Part shown: positions 47,101 to 59,256 of the stretch, one piece after another | Numbering within the stretch: the stretch's first letter is position 1 | Layout of the letters: each line of letters opens with the position of its first letter | From: Glebionis coronaria | Taxonomy: Eukaryota > Streptophyta > Magnoliopsida > Asterales > Asteraceae | Assembly (NCBI GenBank): GCA_025667525.1 | Contig: CM046878.1 | Span: 400,451,275 to 400,515,274, forward strand | DNA: 64,000 nt | Direction: 5' to 3' | Position numbers and translations under genes: made by a program | The notes under the pieces: model-generated | What the model was told of the DNA's origin: nothing | Databases searched by the model: none | What the model saw: only the letters and a program-made list of their open reading frames with translations

Positions 47101-47922
47101 TGAGGAAGACAACGAGGATGAGGATGACTTAATATATCAACGTACGTACATGATTCCGCAGCGAGAAACATCAAAATTTAAATAATATAGCAAGATAATA
47201 GGGCATTTGTCAACCTTTTTTTGTCATATTTACTTTTCTATGATCACAGCTGTTAATGAAACATATAGAGAGGATGGAGGCTATGAAGACGATGAGAATG
47301 AAGACATGGAGGATGATCTGAGATTGGGTATGTGGATTATTTTTATATTATTTTAATTCGTGTAATTCATCATAATATGAATACATAGCTTAGACATAAC
47401 AACAACTATTATTTACCTTACTTTATATGTTAATGAAGGTGATGAAGAATTCGTTGAAGATGATGAGCATGAAAACATGGAAGCTGATGAAGGATCCGAT
47501 GGCAGTGAGGATGAGTTTGAAAATGAGGGTGCTGAACTTGAAATACTTCAAGTCGACGTATCACAAAAGGGAACAGGTTTAACATAAATACTATAGGATT
47601 TGTTTTGCTTGTTATGCATTTGTAGATAAATTGAGGTCTTTTATATTGATATTACGACCTAGTTTTAATAAGTTGTATACCTTTACTTTATATACATTAC
47701 AGCCTCACACTCACATTCCTCTGTAGAATAACTTAGTATATGTCTGGTGTTTTAGGTATCTCTACAACTAAGAAAAGAGGACCAACAATGATGCATAACA
47801 TACACACACGAGAATTTGATAATCGTGAGGTTATCATATGCATTGAATTTAAACAACCTATCGGACCTTCAACCAAAGAGAACGATGTAGTAGGAAAATT
47901 CTCTCGGTTTTTGGGAACAATA
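44200..47922 (+). pseudogene. multi-exon En/Spm-type (Ptta-like) transposon gene, truncated by LTR G
   Basis: Exons can be followed by GT-AG borders: a possible non-coding exon to 44350, then 45786-46046, 46131-46544, 46623-46844, 46923-47141, 47250-47327, 47439-47576 and 47756-47922. The encoded protein is rich in Lys, Asn and Glu/Asp: an N-terminal helical part (YERIKLLRVQENQERLRQLG), then three repeated modules, an acidic stretch, and KKRGPTMMHNIHTREFDNREV..FKQPIGP..FSRFLGT. The last part resembles the domain annotated in plants as Ptta/En/Spm transposase. A frameshift near 46295, a lost AG at 46921-46922 (TG instead) and the LTR at 47923 make it non-functional here. I see no clear start codon in the first coding exon; the first coding frame is open upstream. 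It could be the second gene of the CACTA element or a domesticated copy. Confidence 0.65.
46380..47150 (+). repeat. triplicated exon-intron unit of about 300 bases
   Basis: The phrase GGTGA(A/G)xTxxTATTAAAC recurs at 46384, 46685 and 46985, each followed by TCACAAATGCAAAGGGG and AAAGCCCAATTC. Units 2 and 3 also share the intron text TTGTTAACCTTTTTT. Each exon keeps the phase at its borders, so the duplication adds about 73 residues per copy. Confidence 0.88.
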
Positions 47923-48537
47923 TGTAACACCCCCAAATTTACTCAATTCAATACAGCGGAAGACTCGTTGGTGTTACGGGATAGCACATTACTCACATCA
48001 TAGACAACACTTAAAAATCGCGTCGTTTAATAATAAAGCATTTCCATTCTTAAATATCAAATTTACATAGTCCCAAGTCATAGTCATTTCATACAATTTT
48101 ACAAAAGATTTGAATGGAAATTGTTATTTAAGTGCGGGCCATGAATTCTTGTTGTCTTCTCGAGAATTACCTTCAAGTACCTGAGATAAAACATGTTAAA
48201 AGAAAAGGTCAGTGAAAACGCCGAGTGAATTCATAGAGTTTAATAAAACCATCAATATGTTGTCGGTATAAAATTATTACCGAAAATCATTTTGTACAAA
48301 TCTTTGTAATAGGCCATAAAATAGGCAAAGTCATTTTATACAAATCTTTATCAAAATCATAATATAGGCTTTCGCCTTCAAAATCATTATACGAACCATT
48401 GTCGTTAAAAACATCATACAATACGTTTTATAACGTTGTATAGAGTTGAATAAAAATCGTTATATGAATATGGTTATGTAAAACCAAAACACGAACATAA
48501 TATCAATAATAAGACCCCGTATTGCTAGTCAGGCAAT
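47923..48537 (-). repeat. gypsy (chromovirus-type) LTR G, interrupted by element B
   Basis: The left edge TGTAACACCCCCAAATTTAC lies directly in the exon sequence of the En/Spm-type gene, and on the minus strand it is the end of the LTR (GGGGGTGTTACA). The following 600 bases are LTR-like: CATGAATTC, CTCGAGAATTACC, CGAGTGAATTC. It stops at 48537, where element B starts. The rest should lie right of the window. Confidence 0.65.
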
Positions 48538-51500
48538 GATGAGACTGCTTTTATACATAGTCTCATCTTCCAAATAGGGCTTAAAATGCATTAAATATCA
48601 TCAAAATACCCAAATATATGCTTGTGTTTGTTGCTTGTGTATTTTAGGTACGGATATTGAGATAATGACAAAAGATCACAAGAATCATGCAAAAACGAAC
48701 ACGGGAAACGAAGCCGCACAATGAACCAAGTCCTAGTGAAGACTTTCCCAAGATCAACCCTTGAAGATTTGAAGAATTATGAAGAAGGGTCCTCCAATTA
48801 TGAAGAATTGACCCTTTATACCCTTGTATCCTCATAATTACAAGTTTGGTCCCTAAAGTTTGTCAAAATTACCAAAAGGGCCCTTAACTTTGAAGAATTG
48901 GCAAGTTTAGACCCTCAACAAAGCTAAATTGTCAACCAATATCATCCACAAAGTCAAATATATCATGAAGTCCTTCAAAGTACAAGAAATGACAAGTTTG
49001 GTCCTTTGAAAAATCCAAAATTACAAAAAGGACCCTCAACTTTCAACAATTGGCAAAAATGGTCCCTCATTTATCAAGACTTGGCAATTTCAGTCCTCCA
49101 AAATGACAATTATACAAGTCTAGACCATTATCATTGAAGAAAATACCAAACCAGCCCTTGAAGAATTCAAATATGGCAAGAAATACCCCTGAATTCATGT
49201 TACAAAAGTTTATGGGCCAAAAGTGCAAAAAGTTCAAAGTTGATAAGGCTTAAATGGGCGCTGACAGAGTTTTGATTGCAAGTGACAAGAAGAAAGGAAA
49301 TAAGGGACCAAAAGGGGCCAGACAATAAACTTACCTAGACCAACCAGCTCTTGCCACGTGCCCCACTATCTCCTCTCCACCAATCACATTGCTCCCTGCT
49401 TCCACCTCACCATCCACTCACATTTATTTATTAAACTAATCCTAACAGATTAGTTTAAACTGGCGCTAAACACCCAATTTAAAAACCAAACGGATTAAAA
49501 ACATGTTCTTGGTGTTCTTGGCACAAATTGGGCATTTGCTAATTACCAACAATTAAACTCCCATAATGTGCAGATTTGTGATTAAGGGTCCTATAATCAC
49601 AACCCAACCTTAAAACTTGACACCTCACCACCCCTTTTGTCTCCTTGTGTATGCCCTGCTCCACACCCATGCATACTGCCAAAAAGGTGGCAGCAATCCA
49701 ACGTTTGAGATACATGCTTACTTTCTAAGCTGCATATACACCCTTGGATGCTCTCACACATGCCAGCTACCACTACACAACAAGAAAAGTCACATGATTC
49801 TCCAAAGAAGACAAAGACCTCAAGGGCATTTTTGGGACTTTAGCACTAGGGTTTACACGTTTTGCAGCTTGCTAGGACCTTGTACACCCTCTATATAAAG
49901 GGTCTAGTTCATTTCATTTGTTCCTGCTTTTGGTTTTTCCTTTGTTCAAACACTTGTAAATCCTTTTTCAGTTTAATGAAATTGAGTTAAGTGATTTGAA
50001 GAAAGACCAAGTGCCATCTTTATTCTGTTGTTTATGTTCTTAGTTTACTGCTTTTGAAGTTTAAAACCTGTTTTCAAAAGAGGAGTGTGCACAAGTTTGC
50101 ATATTTTCCTCATTTTCTTGATATTTTGCTAAGTCTTGTTCCAATCTTGGAATTCTTGGGCTATAGGGCTGATCATAGCATCCTAACTGAGTTGGTTAAG
50201 GTGTGGTGAGGCTTATAACTTGGGGATAATCAAGTGTGGGGTAACAAGTTTGCATCAATCAAGATTTTTCCAAGTTTCTGATTTTTCATGTTATTGTGCT
50301 TAACCCTTGTTGAATCTTAGCAGGCTTTTGTGGAAGCTTGTGCTTGTTCTTGCTAGCACATAAGCTCAAAATTCGTGGGTGTGGATGTACATCCATGAGG
50401 TTTGCTTACTTAATCTCCAAATCTGCTTAAAAAGTGATTTTTGGTGATATTTGTATGAATCTGTTGTTCTTGTGAATTTTGTGGCGTGTTCTTGCTTGAA
50501 TCTGTTATTTAGACTTGTTTGAGTGTTAATTGATGCTTGGTTGGCCTGGAATCTTGCTTTGCTTTTGAAAATCTTGATTTGAAAAAGTTAAAGGGGTGTT
50601 TGGGTCTACTGATTTGTGCTTGTAATCTGATTTTGTGTTAAGGGAAAGTGTTGTTTATGCTTTGTATCTGATATACCTTTGTTTGAGAGTGTTTTGCTGC
50701 AAGTTTTTGGGTTTGAACACTTGAATTGATCAATCTGCTATTAAGACCTTGTTTCTGCTTGTTTTGACCTAAGATTTTGGGAACACTTAGTGTGTATGCA
50801 TGCTTAGGGATAAAAGTGGTTTAAACAAAGTTAACATAACCTGTTTGAAAGATTTGAGGTGTTGAAATTGGCTTGTGTGTCAAATACATCAGCAAAAGTT
50901 AGAAATCTGCATGTGTAGTGTTCATCAGTAACTTTCATAGCTTGGATCTTGCTTAATTCTTTGAACCAGTGCATGAAACCTGTTTAGACTTTCTTATTGG
51001 AGTTTATTATAGCTTGTGTGTGCATTTGGTTGAATTTGGTTGGCTGATTTGTGCTAAAACTGTTCTTGAATGCTAAACTGCTCATTGTTCATGTCTGTGC
51101 TATATCTGGTGATAGATTGATTAAACTGTATCAATTGGCTGTTTGTGATTGTGTTATTTTGCTTGTTATTGACTCCTTTTGATCCAAAGATCAATTGGGT
51201 GCCTTTGTGAAAACTGAATCCAAGAAAAAGTCACTAAAGACAACAAGTCAAAATAGTCAAGCAGTGGGAAAAGTTCCCACTGCTCAACATCCAAAACTAG
51301 CCCCTGCTAGTGCAATTTTGTCATCAGCTTATCAATAAGCTATTCTAGCTTATTCTGACTTGCAACAACTTATTTTTTGTAATAGATCTTCATTATTTGA
51401 CCCATTTAAGTGAACTGGAGCTTATCAGACTTTGACTTTGACTTTTCACTAGAAAACCAACTTGTTTGACTTTTAAGATAAGTGCTTATTTGATTTTCCA

Positions 51501-52777
51501 GCTTATTGAGTGTGCTTATTTGAAAGTTCTTTGGTTTTTAAGCTTAGTTTTGTCAAAAGAAGCATTTTGCAACTTGAATCAGCTTCTGAGGTGGTCTAGA
51601 TCATAAAAACGACTATTTTGTCGTTTTGTGAATAAGTTGTTGACTTGTTTCTGGCTTATTGAGTGGTCTTATTTGAAATTTCTTTTTACAGAAGTCTTTG
51701 TTAGGTCAAAAGAAGGTTGTGTGTTAAATTTTAGCTTATGGCATCAGCTTATAGCTTAATGGGCCAAAAAGCCCATTAAGAATAAGCTGCTTATTATAAG
51801 TTAGCTTATTTCACATTTTCAGCTTTTGGGCCTTTGGAAAAAGTTGTTTAAAATCAAATTTTGAGTCAACCTGTGCTTTTTGAGCTTATTTTGAGCACTT
51901 TTTCTTATTGGGCCTTAATTAAGCCCAATAAGGGACTGTTTTGGGTTTGACCCATTTTCTAGGCCCAATAGGGGTATTTAGGTAATTTCACTTTCATTTC
52001 TGAGTTATTTAGGTTAAATTAAGCTAGTTTGCAAGTTTTTAGAATTTTCTATAATTTTTGGATTTTTAATATTATTTTAATATTATTTTATTATTAAAAA
52101 TTAAAAGTCTGATTTTCTAGGTTTTTATATTTTTCCTAGGTTCTGAACACTTAATTAGGATTTTTGCAACTTTCCAAATATTTTTTAGGTCTTTTAATTA
52201 TTTGTTATAATTAATTTAAGATTTAATTGATTTTAGGAGTTTTTAATTATTTAAAAATAGTTTTAATTGATTTTAAAATTTTGAAAAATAGTTTTTAGCT
52301 TAATTAGAGTATTTTTGAGGTTTACAAACTTGAAAATCTTGTTTAGGGCTTTTTGATAATTAATTTTGATTTTTAGGGCTTTAATTAGCATTAAAAAGTC
52401 ATTATCTAATTAATTAAAAGGTTTTTGCAAGTTTTGATTTTTTGTAAACTCTTAGAATATTATTTAGGATTTTTGGTGATTTTTAGGAATTTTTAGGAAT
52501 TAATTTTAATTTTGGTGGTTTTTACGTCTTTACGTGTACGCCTTTTTAGACTTAGTTTAATCCGTCTTCATAACCGTCATTCTCTTCTAATCCCTTTTCT
52601 ATTTTTCTTTTCTCAAATATAATCACAAATTAATCCAAATCATTACACACATAACACACTAGCCTCCTTGAGAACGAACTTAATTGGGTCATTCACACAC
52701 GGTTTTCCTAAATCGTCGTGCTCACTTGTCCTATTTATTGCACTCTTTTCCTAAAGGTGTAGTTTCACTCAACATCA
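48538..52777 (+). repeat. 5' LTR of element B (4240 bases)
   Basis: It begins TGATGAGACTGC and ends CTCAACATCA. The start forms a hairpin (GATGAGACT..AGTCTCATC). A series of TTTGGTCCCT/GGGACC-type repeats lies at 48830-49130, the TATA box at 49892 and an AATAAGC/GCTTATT-rich part at 51320-51830. Over the 2.9 kb shared with the 3' LTR I count about 12 substitutions. ORFs at 48644 and 49617 recur in both LTRs but show no known protein. Confidence 0.93.
49892..49900 (+). promoter_or_regulatory. TATA box of the 5' LTR of B
   Basis: TATATAAAG lies about 1.36 kb into the LTR; transcription likely starts near 49925. The same site in the 3' LTR is at 62444-62452. Confidence 0.7.
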
Positions 52778-52781
52778 ATTT

Positions 52782-52799
52782 TGGCGCCGCTGCCGGGGA
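52782..52799 (+). other. primer binding site of element B (tRNA-Asp type)
   Basis: TGGCGCCGCTGCCGGGGA starts 4 bases after the LTR and is complementary to the 3' end of tRNA-Asp with about one mismatch. Confidence 0.92.
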
Positions 52800-53532
52800 G
52801 GCGTGTTGTGTTTTGATTTGGCATTGTTGTTTTTATACTAACCATAATTAGTATTTGTATTAGTAGCACTCTACTAATACGTATTATCGTTTTTCAGTTT
52901 TTGTGTGAATATTATTACTATATTGTATACGTAGAACAATAAAAACACAAGTACTCCAAATACGTGAGCAATCACAACCTTGACTTGGGAGGTCATTACC
53001 CAATCATTGTATTCGAATCTCAAACCAAAGAAAAAGGCAAAAATAGATAAATACTTTCGTGAAGCTTAATCTTGAAAATACAAACTATAAGGTGGGTATA
53101 AGGCGGATATTATAAAATATATCCTAAGGAAAAAGGCTCTTAAGTGCTTCGCGCCGCCTCGTTTCCCCGCTTGCTTGTGAGTATTTGATTGTGAGAGTGA
53201 ATCGAGGGTTTTGTCGCCCAAAGTATTACTAAGTATCATATATATTTTCTTGGTTTCAATTTGATTAAACCCTCTTGAACGATTTGGTGTTCCACCATCG
53301 TTCTAAAGTCATCGAAGGCGTTCACTCCACGTGGTCGTTTTCATTCCTTGAGGCTTCGTTAATCAAGAGATTTGATTAGTGAGGAGATTTGTGGACTTTT
53401 TGTCTACCTAATACATTTCACCAAGTTCCAAAAAAAGGTTAATACAATCAAAAACCACAAAAAAAAAATTGAAAAAATACAAAACACCAAAAAGAATCTT
53501 CTTTGCTCGTCCCCTCGTTGTACGTGACGTTT
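52800..53532 (+). other. leader of element B
   Basis: A gene-free stretch between the primer site and gag. It includes several short ATG-free, AT-rich parts and ends in an A-rich run before the gag start. Confidence 0.7.
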
Positions 53533-55248
53533 ATGCTAACTCGAAATCAAGCAAGACGTGCTCGTAAACGAAAAAACAAATCCATCACTCCAAACAATTC
53601 TAGTGAGGAGTCTCCTATTGACGAACCCATTGTAAGAGAAGCACCAACCATGGCGAATCGAACTATGATGGAGTTACTTCAAGCACCCACCGAGGGTTAT
53701 GGAGAGGCTATTGTAATTCCCGCTATCCTTGCGGAGAATTTTGAGGTTAAGACGGGTTTGTTGTCCATGATTCAAAACAACAAATTCCGTGGAGATGAGA
53801 AGGACAATCCTCACAACCATATCCGCCAATTCAATCGTCTTACCGCTACTTGCAAGTTTAAGGATGTGTCTAACGACTCGATTAAGATGATGCTTTTTCC
53901 GTATTCCTTAGCGGGGCCCGCAAAAATTTGGTTAGAGAAAGAGCCACCAAATTCTATATTGACGTGGAAGGATCTCGTGTCTAAGTTTGTAAACCATTTT
54001 TTTCCGCCCTCTAAGACTACGCACTTGAAAAACGAGATTTCAAAGTTTTCACAAGAATTTATTGAAAGTTTTTCAACGGCTTGGAATAGGTTTAAGGAGA
54101 TGTTACATGAATGTCCTCATCACGGTTTTTCCGATTTGCATCAAATTGACACGTTTTACAATGGACTTAATGATCATGAAAGGGATTATTTGAATGCCGC
54201 CGCGGGTGGTAATTTTTTGTGTAAAACGGTTGAGGAAGCTTTGGTGATTATTGAAAATAGATCTAAGGTGTATAGTCCTCGTAGCACGTCTAGTGTTCGT
54301 AAGGCTTCGTCTTCGGCTTCACCTTCTTTGTCTAATACCATCGATGCTTGCCAAATTGAGGCGAACTTGGAAAACAAGATTTTTGATAAGTTGAAAGGAC
54401 TTTTGATTGAGTTTAAAGTTGGTGAACCAAGTGCTCCCGCTACGGTTAAAGCGGTTGAGGTTTCTTGCATGTATTGTGGTGGAGGTCATGATTTCTCCGA
54501 GTGCATTACCAACGGTGGTAACACTTCGAGTGCCTTTGCGGCCACGGGAAATTATAACCAAAACGGTCAAGTTTCCCGCTCTAATCAAATGACTCCACCG
54601 GGTTTTGGATCAAATCAAAATGCTAACAACTATCGCAACAATCAAGTTGGTTTTAAGAACAATTATAACAAGGGAAATTATGGGAATCAAGGGGCTAATA
54701 ATCAAGTTTCAAACAAAAATGATTTTCAAAATAACAACAAGAGTTTGCAAACATTGAAAGATCTTCCAAGTGAGTTTGTTGAATATGCTAGTGGTAATGA
54801 TGCTAGGTTTGACAACATTCAAAGAGAAATAATTAGCCTAAGATCCGAGTTCAAAAACGACTTGAAGAAAGAGTTGAAAAATGAGTTAGCTAATGAACTT
54901 AAAATCCACACCAACAAGATGGAAGGAAATGTCACTAGGTTGCAACAAAACCAACAAAAGATGGAACAAGGGCAACATGAGATTAAACAAGAGATGCTTA
55001 AGGCCGAGAAAAGGCAAACCGAAGCCGTATTGAGGCAATCTAATTTTGAAGATAAAATCTCGTCTATGTTTGAGGCAATAATGTGTAAACCGTCGTCAAG
55101 TGGTCTTCCTAGTAACACCATATCCAACCCTAAGGGTGAGATGAAAGTGATTACCACACGTAGTGGTAAGACACTTAAGGAGCCGATTCCTCAACCAATT
55201 GCTCCTACGGAGGAAGCAATTGAGGAAGAACCCGAGGTGGTGGTCTAA
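53533..55248 (+). CDS. gag: gag polyprotein of element B
   Basis: The ATG at 53533 gives 571 residues to TAA at 55246-55248; the frame is open a little upstream, but without an ATG. It starts with a basic segment (MLTRNQARRARKRKNK). A retrotransposon gag domain follows at about residues 55-220 (MMELLQAPTEGYGEA, then WLEKEPPNSILTWKDLVSKF, FFPPSKTTH, CPHHGFSDLHQI). A zinc-knuckle-like C-x2-C-x3-H-x4-C (CMYCGGGHDFSEC) is near residue 312, then an Asn/Gln-rich part and a long coiled coil (about 430-510). The ITTRSGKTLKEP phrase near the end marks the gag-protease spacer. It forms the virus-like particle. It is 60-70% like the gag of element A by eye. The next ORF is in the same frame, so the TAA is the only thing separating gag and pol. 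Confidence 0.92.
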   Translation: MLTRNQARRARKRKNKSITPNNSSEESPIDEPIVREAPTMANRTMMELLQAPTEGYGEAIVIPAILAENFEVKTGLLSMIQNNKFRGDEKDNPHNHIRQFNRLTATCKFKDVSNDSIKMMLFPYSLAGPAKIWLEKEPPNSILTWKDLVSKFVNHFFPPSKTTHLKNEISKFSQEFIESFSTAWNRFKEMLHECPHHGFSDLHQIDTFYNGLNDHERDYLNAAAGGNFLCKTVEEALVIIENRSKVYSPRSTSSVRKASSSASPSLSNTIDACQIEANLENKIFDKLKGLLIEFKVGEPSAPATVKAVEVSCMYCGGGHDFSECITNGGNTSSAFAATGNYNQNGQVSRSNQMTPPGFGSNQNANNYRNNQVGFKNNYNKGNYGNQGANNQVSNKNDFQNNNKSLQTLKDLPSEFVEYASGNDARFDNIQREIISLRSEFKNDLKKELKNELANELKIHTNKMEGNVTRLQQNQQKMEQGQHEIKQEMLKAEKRQTEAVLRQSNFEDKISSMFEAIMCKPSSSGLPSNTISNPKGEMKVITTRSGKTLKEPIPQPIAPTEEAIEEEPEVVV

Positions 55249-58200
55249 AAGGAGCATGTTCCAATCCCACGAAGTACCGCTCATACCACACCTACGGTTG
55301 ACCCATTACCATCATTGGAACCCGAGATTCCAAAGGCTATGCCTATGCCCCAACCCACACCACCCTTGCCTTACCCATCGAGACTTAGGAAGGAGAAGCG
55401 TCAAGAGCGCGACAACTACCAATTTGAGCTTTTTATGAAAATGTTTCGTGAGTTGCACTTTAATGTGAGTTTCGCCGATGCCTTGGTCATGATGCCTCGA
55501 TTTGCCGCTAACTTTAAGAGTATGTTGAACAACAAGGAGAAATTGCACCAATTGTCTAGTTGTTCGTCGGTTTATCTTAATCGCATACCTCAAAAAATCG
55601 GTGATCCCGGTAAATTTTTGATCCCTTGTGCAATCCAAGACATGGAAGAATGCTTCGCCTTGGCCGATCTTGGTGCTAGCATTAACTTGATGCCACTTGC
55701 AATCTTCAAGTCGCTCAATCTTCCTAATCTTACTCCTTCACTAATGTCTATCGAGTTGGCCGACCATTCCACAATTCCCGCATGTGGTTTGGCGGAAGAC
55801 GTTTTTGTGAAAGTGGGGAAGTTCTACTATCCCGTAGACTTCATTGTTGTTGACATCCCCACGGATCCTCAAGTTCCTCTTATTTTAGGTCGTTCGTTTT
55901 TAGATACGTCTATGGCTTTGATCGATGTGCATGCTAGAAAGATCACCTTACGTTTCAACGACGAGGAACTTGTTATAAACGCAACTCAAAACTCTCAAAT
56001 TTCTCATGTTTATTCCGTTGCAACCATAAACCTCGTTGATATGATTGACGTGGTTTGCGAGGAATTTTCACAAGATGTTCTAGGTTTTGGTGATGAAGAA
56101 ACTAGTGGCAATCCCACTATGTTGGATCCAATTCTTGATAACTCGACACCAACCTTCACTCCTTTTGAAGGTGGTGGTTTTACGTTGGAAGAATGCAATG
56201 TTCCACGTACTTGTGACGAAGACCTCGACAACGATGAGGACTTCTCGATTATCAAGGATTTTCTCAACGATTTCCCATTTCCTCCACCCGAGGAGGTTAT
56301 GAGTATCGAGTCCAAATCTTCACTTGAGGAACCACCTATTCTCGAGTTGAAAGATTTACCTCCTCACCTCGAATATGTCTATTTGGAGGAGGACGACAAG
56401 TTGCCGGTTATTATTGCGAAGGAACTTTCGAATGATGAAAAAACCGCACTTGTTGATGTTCTTAAGGCTCACAAAGGGGCGATTGCGTGGAAGTTATCCG
56501 ACATTAAGGGGATTGATCCCAAATTTTGTACCCACAAAATCTTAATGGAGGAAGATTTCAAGCCAACAATCCAAAGTCAAAGGAGGGTAAACCCCAAAAT
56601 TCACGACGTCATCAAAAAGGAGGTCCTTAAACTCCTTGACGCGGGAATGATTTACCCTATTTCCGATAGCCCTTGGGTGAGTCCTATCCATTGTGTCCCT
56701 AAAAAGGGAGGGATGACCGTTGTGCCAAACGATGCCAACGAGTTGATTCCCACTAGACTCGTGACCGGATGGAGAGTGTGCATAGACTATCGTAAGTTGA
56801 ATGAAGCCACTCGAAAAGACCATTTTCCCTTGCCCTTCATGGACCAAATGTTGGAGCGTCTTGCGGGAAACGATTTCTATTGCTTTTTAGATGGTTTTTC
56901 CGGTTACTTCCAAATTCCCATCGATCCTCGTGATCAAGAAAAAACTACGTTTACGTGTCCATATGGAACGTTTGCTTATCGTAGAATGCCATTCGGACTT
57001 TGCAATGCACCGGGAACTTTTCAACGATGCATGATGGCTATTTTTCATGATATGATCGAGAAGACGATGGAAGTCTTCATGGATGACTTTTCCGTGTTTG
57101 GTGATTCCTTTACTTCGTGTTTGTCGAACCTTGAGAGAATGTTGAAACGTTGTGAGGAAACCAACCTTGTGCTCAATTGGGAAAAGTGTCATTTTATGGT
57201 TAAGAGTGGAATCGTCTTAGGGCACAAGGTCTCGAAAGCGGGGATTGAGGTAGATCAAGCTAAGGTAGACGTCATCGCCAAATTACCTCATCCCAAAACC
57301 GTCAAGGGAGTTAGGAGTTTCCTAGGCCACGCGGGCTTTTATCGACGATTCATCAAGGATTTCTCAAAGATTTCTCGACCCATTACACATCTTCTTGAAA
57401 AAGAGGCACGTTTTGTCTTTGACGAAGATTGTGTACGAGCCTTTGAGATCCTTAAGAGGAAACTTACCGAAGCTCCCATTCTTGTTGCTCCAAATTGGAA
57501 CCTCCCCTTTGAACTTATGTGTGATGCAAGTGATTACGCTATTGGGGCCGTTTTGGGGCAACGTCATGAAAAGAACTTCTTGCCTATCCACTATGCTAGC
57601 AAGACGATGACCGAGGCTCAACTTAAATACACTACAACGGAAAAGGAGTTCCTTGCCGTGGTGTATGCATTTGAGAAATTCCGACCTTATCTCGTCTTGA
57701 CAAAATGCATAGTGTATACGGACCATTCGGCTATCAAGTATCTCATGGCTAAACAAGATGCAAAGCCGAGATTACTTCGTTGGATTCTCCTCCTTCAAGA
57801 ATTTGATCACACCATTGTTGACAAAAAAGGAGCCGAGAATCTAGCGGCCGATCATCTCTCTCGTTTGGAAGATCCTCACCAAAGTGTTTACGAGCCTAAG
57901 GAAATCACCGAAACATTTCCGCTCGAGACACTTGGTTTAGTGAATTCTAAGCTTGATTCTTCTACCCCATGGTTTGCGGATTTTGCAAATTACCATGCGG
58001 GTAACTTCATCGTTAAGGGTATGACGACTCAAGAAAAACGAAAATTCTTTCGTGACGTCAAGTTCTACTTTTGGAACGACCCTTACTTGTTTCGAACTTG
58101 TGCGGATCAAATCATCCGTCGTTGTGTATTTGGCACCGAAGCTTCTAATATCCTTAGAGCTTGCCATGAGGGACCCACGGGTGGTCACCACGGTGCTAAT

Positions 58201-59256
58201 CTCACGGCTAAGAAGGTGTTTGATGCCGGCTTCTTTTGGCCTACTATTTACCGAGATGCACAAATCCTTGTGAAGTCTTGTGATGCATGCCAACGACAAG
58301 GAAAAGCCTCACAAAAAGATGAAATGCCACAAAACATCATTCAAGTATGTGAGATCTTTGACGTTTGGGGTATAGACTTTATGGGGCCGTTCCCATCATC
58401 TCGTGGTAATAAGTACATCCTCGTTGCGGTTGACTACCTATCTAAGTGGGTGGAGGCAAAGGCCTTGCCCACTAATGATGCTCGTGTGGTAGTTAAGTTC
58501 TTGAAAAGTTTGTTTGCTAGGTTTGGAACCCCTCGTGCGATCATAAGCGATCGTGGAACCCATTTTTGTAATGACCAATTCGAAAGAGTCTTAAGGAAAT
58601 ATGGGGTTACACATCGTCTTTCTACGGCTTATCACCCACAAACGAGTGGGCAAGTCGAGGTTTCAAACCGAGCATTGAAGAGGATCTTGGAAAGATCCGT
58701 GGGGGAGAACCGACAATCTTGGTCGGATAAGTTAGACGATGCTTTATGGGCCTTTAGGACCGCTTATAAGACGCCCATTGGGTGCACTCCCTATAAGCTT
58801 GTGTATGGAAAGAATTGTCATTTGCCTATCGAGTTAGAACACAAGGCTTATTGGGCCCTAAAGCATTGTAATGATGATATGGAGACCGCGGGAAAACACC
58901 AGAAAATGCAACTAAATGAATTGGATGAATTGAGAGACATTGCTTATGAAAATTCATTGATTTACAAAGAGAAAACTAAAAAGTTGCATGATTCAAAAAT
59001 TAAAAACCGGGTTTTTAACATTGGGGATCAAGTTTTACTTTTTAATTCAAGATTGAAAATATTTTCCGGTAAATTGAAATCCCGTTGGTCCGGTCCATTC
59101 ACCGTAACTCAAGTGTTTCCTTATGGGACCATCGAGCTAGCTCAAGATGATGGTCCTAACTTCAAGGTGAATGGACATAGGTTGAAGCACTACTTTGGTG
59201 GGGAAGTTCCATCCTTGAACTACCTCGACCAAGTCACCTTCCCCAATGATAATTAG
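55249..59256 (+). CDS. pol: pol polyprotein of element B: protease, RT, RNase H, integrase
   Basis: The frame is open from the codon after the gag TAA to 59256, about 1335 codons; the first ATG is at 55336. In order: aspartic protease with DLGASIN (about 55669) and [11 protein letters not shown] with [42 protein letters not shown] and the catalytic FMDDFS (57079); RNase H with [13 protein letters not shown] and [10 protein letters not shown]; integrase with the HHCC finger (H-G-P-T-G-G-H-H to CDACQRQGK) and D, D, E at 58375, 58549 and 58657 with 35 residues between the last two. There is no chromodomain at the C-terminus, as expected for Athila. No internal stop or frameshift was seen. It needs either readthrough of the TAA, reinitiation or a gag-pol frame from another copy to be made in a particle. 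Confidence 0.95.
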   Translation, partial: KEHVPIPRSTAHTTPTVDPLPSLEPEIPKAMPMPQPTPPLPYPSRLRKEKRQERDNYQFELFMKMFRELHFNVSFADALVMMPRFAANFKSMLNNKEKLHQLSSCSSVYLNRIPQKIGDPGKFLIPCAIQDMEECFALADLGASINLMPLAIFKSLNLPNLTPSLMSIELADHSTIPACGLAEDVFVKVGKFYYPVDFIVVDIPTDPQVPLILGRSFLDTSMALIDVHARKITLRFNDEELVINATQNSQISHVYSVATINLVDMIDVVCEEFSQDVLGFGDEETSGNPTMLDPILDNSTPTFTPFEGGGFTLEECNVPRTCDEDLDNDEDFSIIKDFLNDFPFPPPEEVMSIESKSSLEEPPILELKDLPPHLEYVYLEEDDKLPVIIAKELSNDEKTALVDVLKAHKGAIAWKLSDIKGIDPKFCTHKILMEEDFKPTIQSQRRVNPKIHDVIKKEVLKLLDAGMIYPISDSPWVSPIHCVPKKGGMTVVPNDANELIPTRLVTGWRVCIDYRKLNEATRKDHFPLPFMDQMLERLAGNDFYCFLDGFSGYFQIPIDPRDQEKTTFTCPYGTFAYRRMPFGLCNAPGTFQRCMMAIFHDMIEKTMEVFMDDFSVFGDSFTSCLSNLERMLKRCEETNLVLNWEKCHFMVKSGIVLGHKVSKAGIEVDQAKVDVIAKLPHPKTVKGVRSFLGHAGFYRRFIKDFSKISRPITHLLEKEARFVFDEDCVRAFEILKRKLTEAPILVAPNWNLPFELMCDASDYAIGAVLGQRHEKNFLPIHYASKTMTEAQLKYTTTEKEFLAVVYAFEKFRPYLVLTKCIVYTDHSAIKYLMAKQDAKPRLLRWILLLQEFDHTIVDKKGAENLAADHLSRLEDPHQSVYEPKEITETFPLETLGLVNSKLDSSTPWFADFANYHAGNFIVKGMTTQEKRKFFRDVKFYFWNDPYLFRTCADQIIRRCVFGTEASNILRACHEGPTGGHHGANLTAKKVFDAGFFWPTIYRDAQILVKSCDACQRQGKASQKDEMPQNIIQVCEIFDVWGIDFMGPFPSSRGNKYILVAVDYLSKWVEAKALPTNDARVVVKFLKSLFARFGTPRAIISDRGTHFCNDQFERVLRKYGVTHRLSTAYHPQTSGQVEVSNRALKRILERSVGENRQSWSDKLDDALWAFRTAYKTPIGCTPYKLVYGKNCHLPIELEHKAYWALKHCNDDMETAGKHQKMQLNELDELRDIAYENSLIYKEKTKKLHDSKIKNRVFNIGDQVLLFNSRLKIFSGKLKSRWSGPFTVTQVFPYGTIELAQDDGPNFKVNGHRLKHYFGGEVPSLNYLDQVTFPNDN

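Noticed and set aside
49617..49898. 93-residue ORF conserved in both LTRs of B (again at 62169-62450)
   Set aside because: The conservation is explained by LTR identity from a recent insertion. It ends at the TATA box and would lie upstream of the transcript start.
55312..58299. Several minus-strand ORFs of 100-130 residues
   Set aside because: They lie opposite the well-supported pol gene of element B and have no recognisable motifs; they are shadows.
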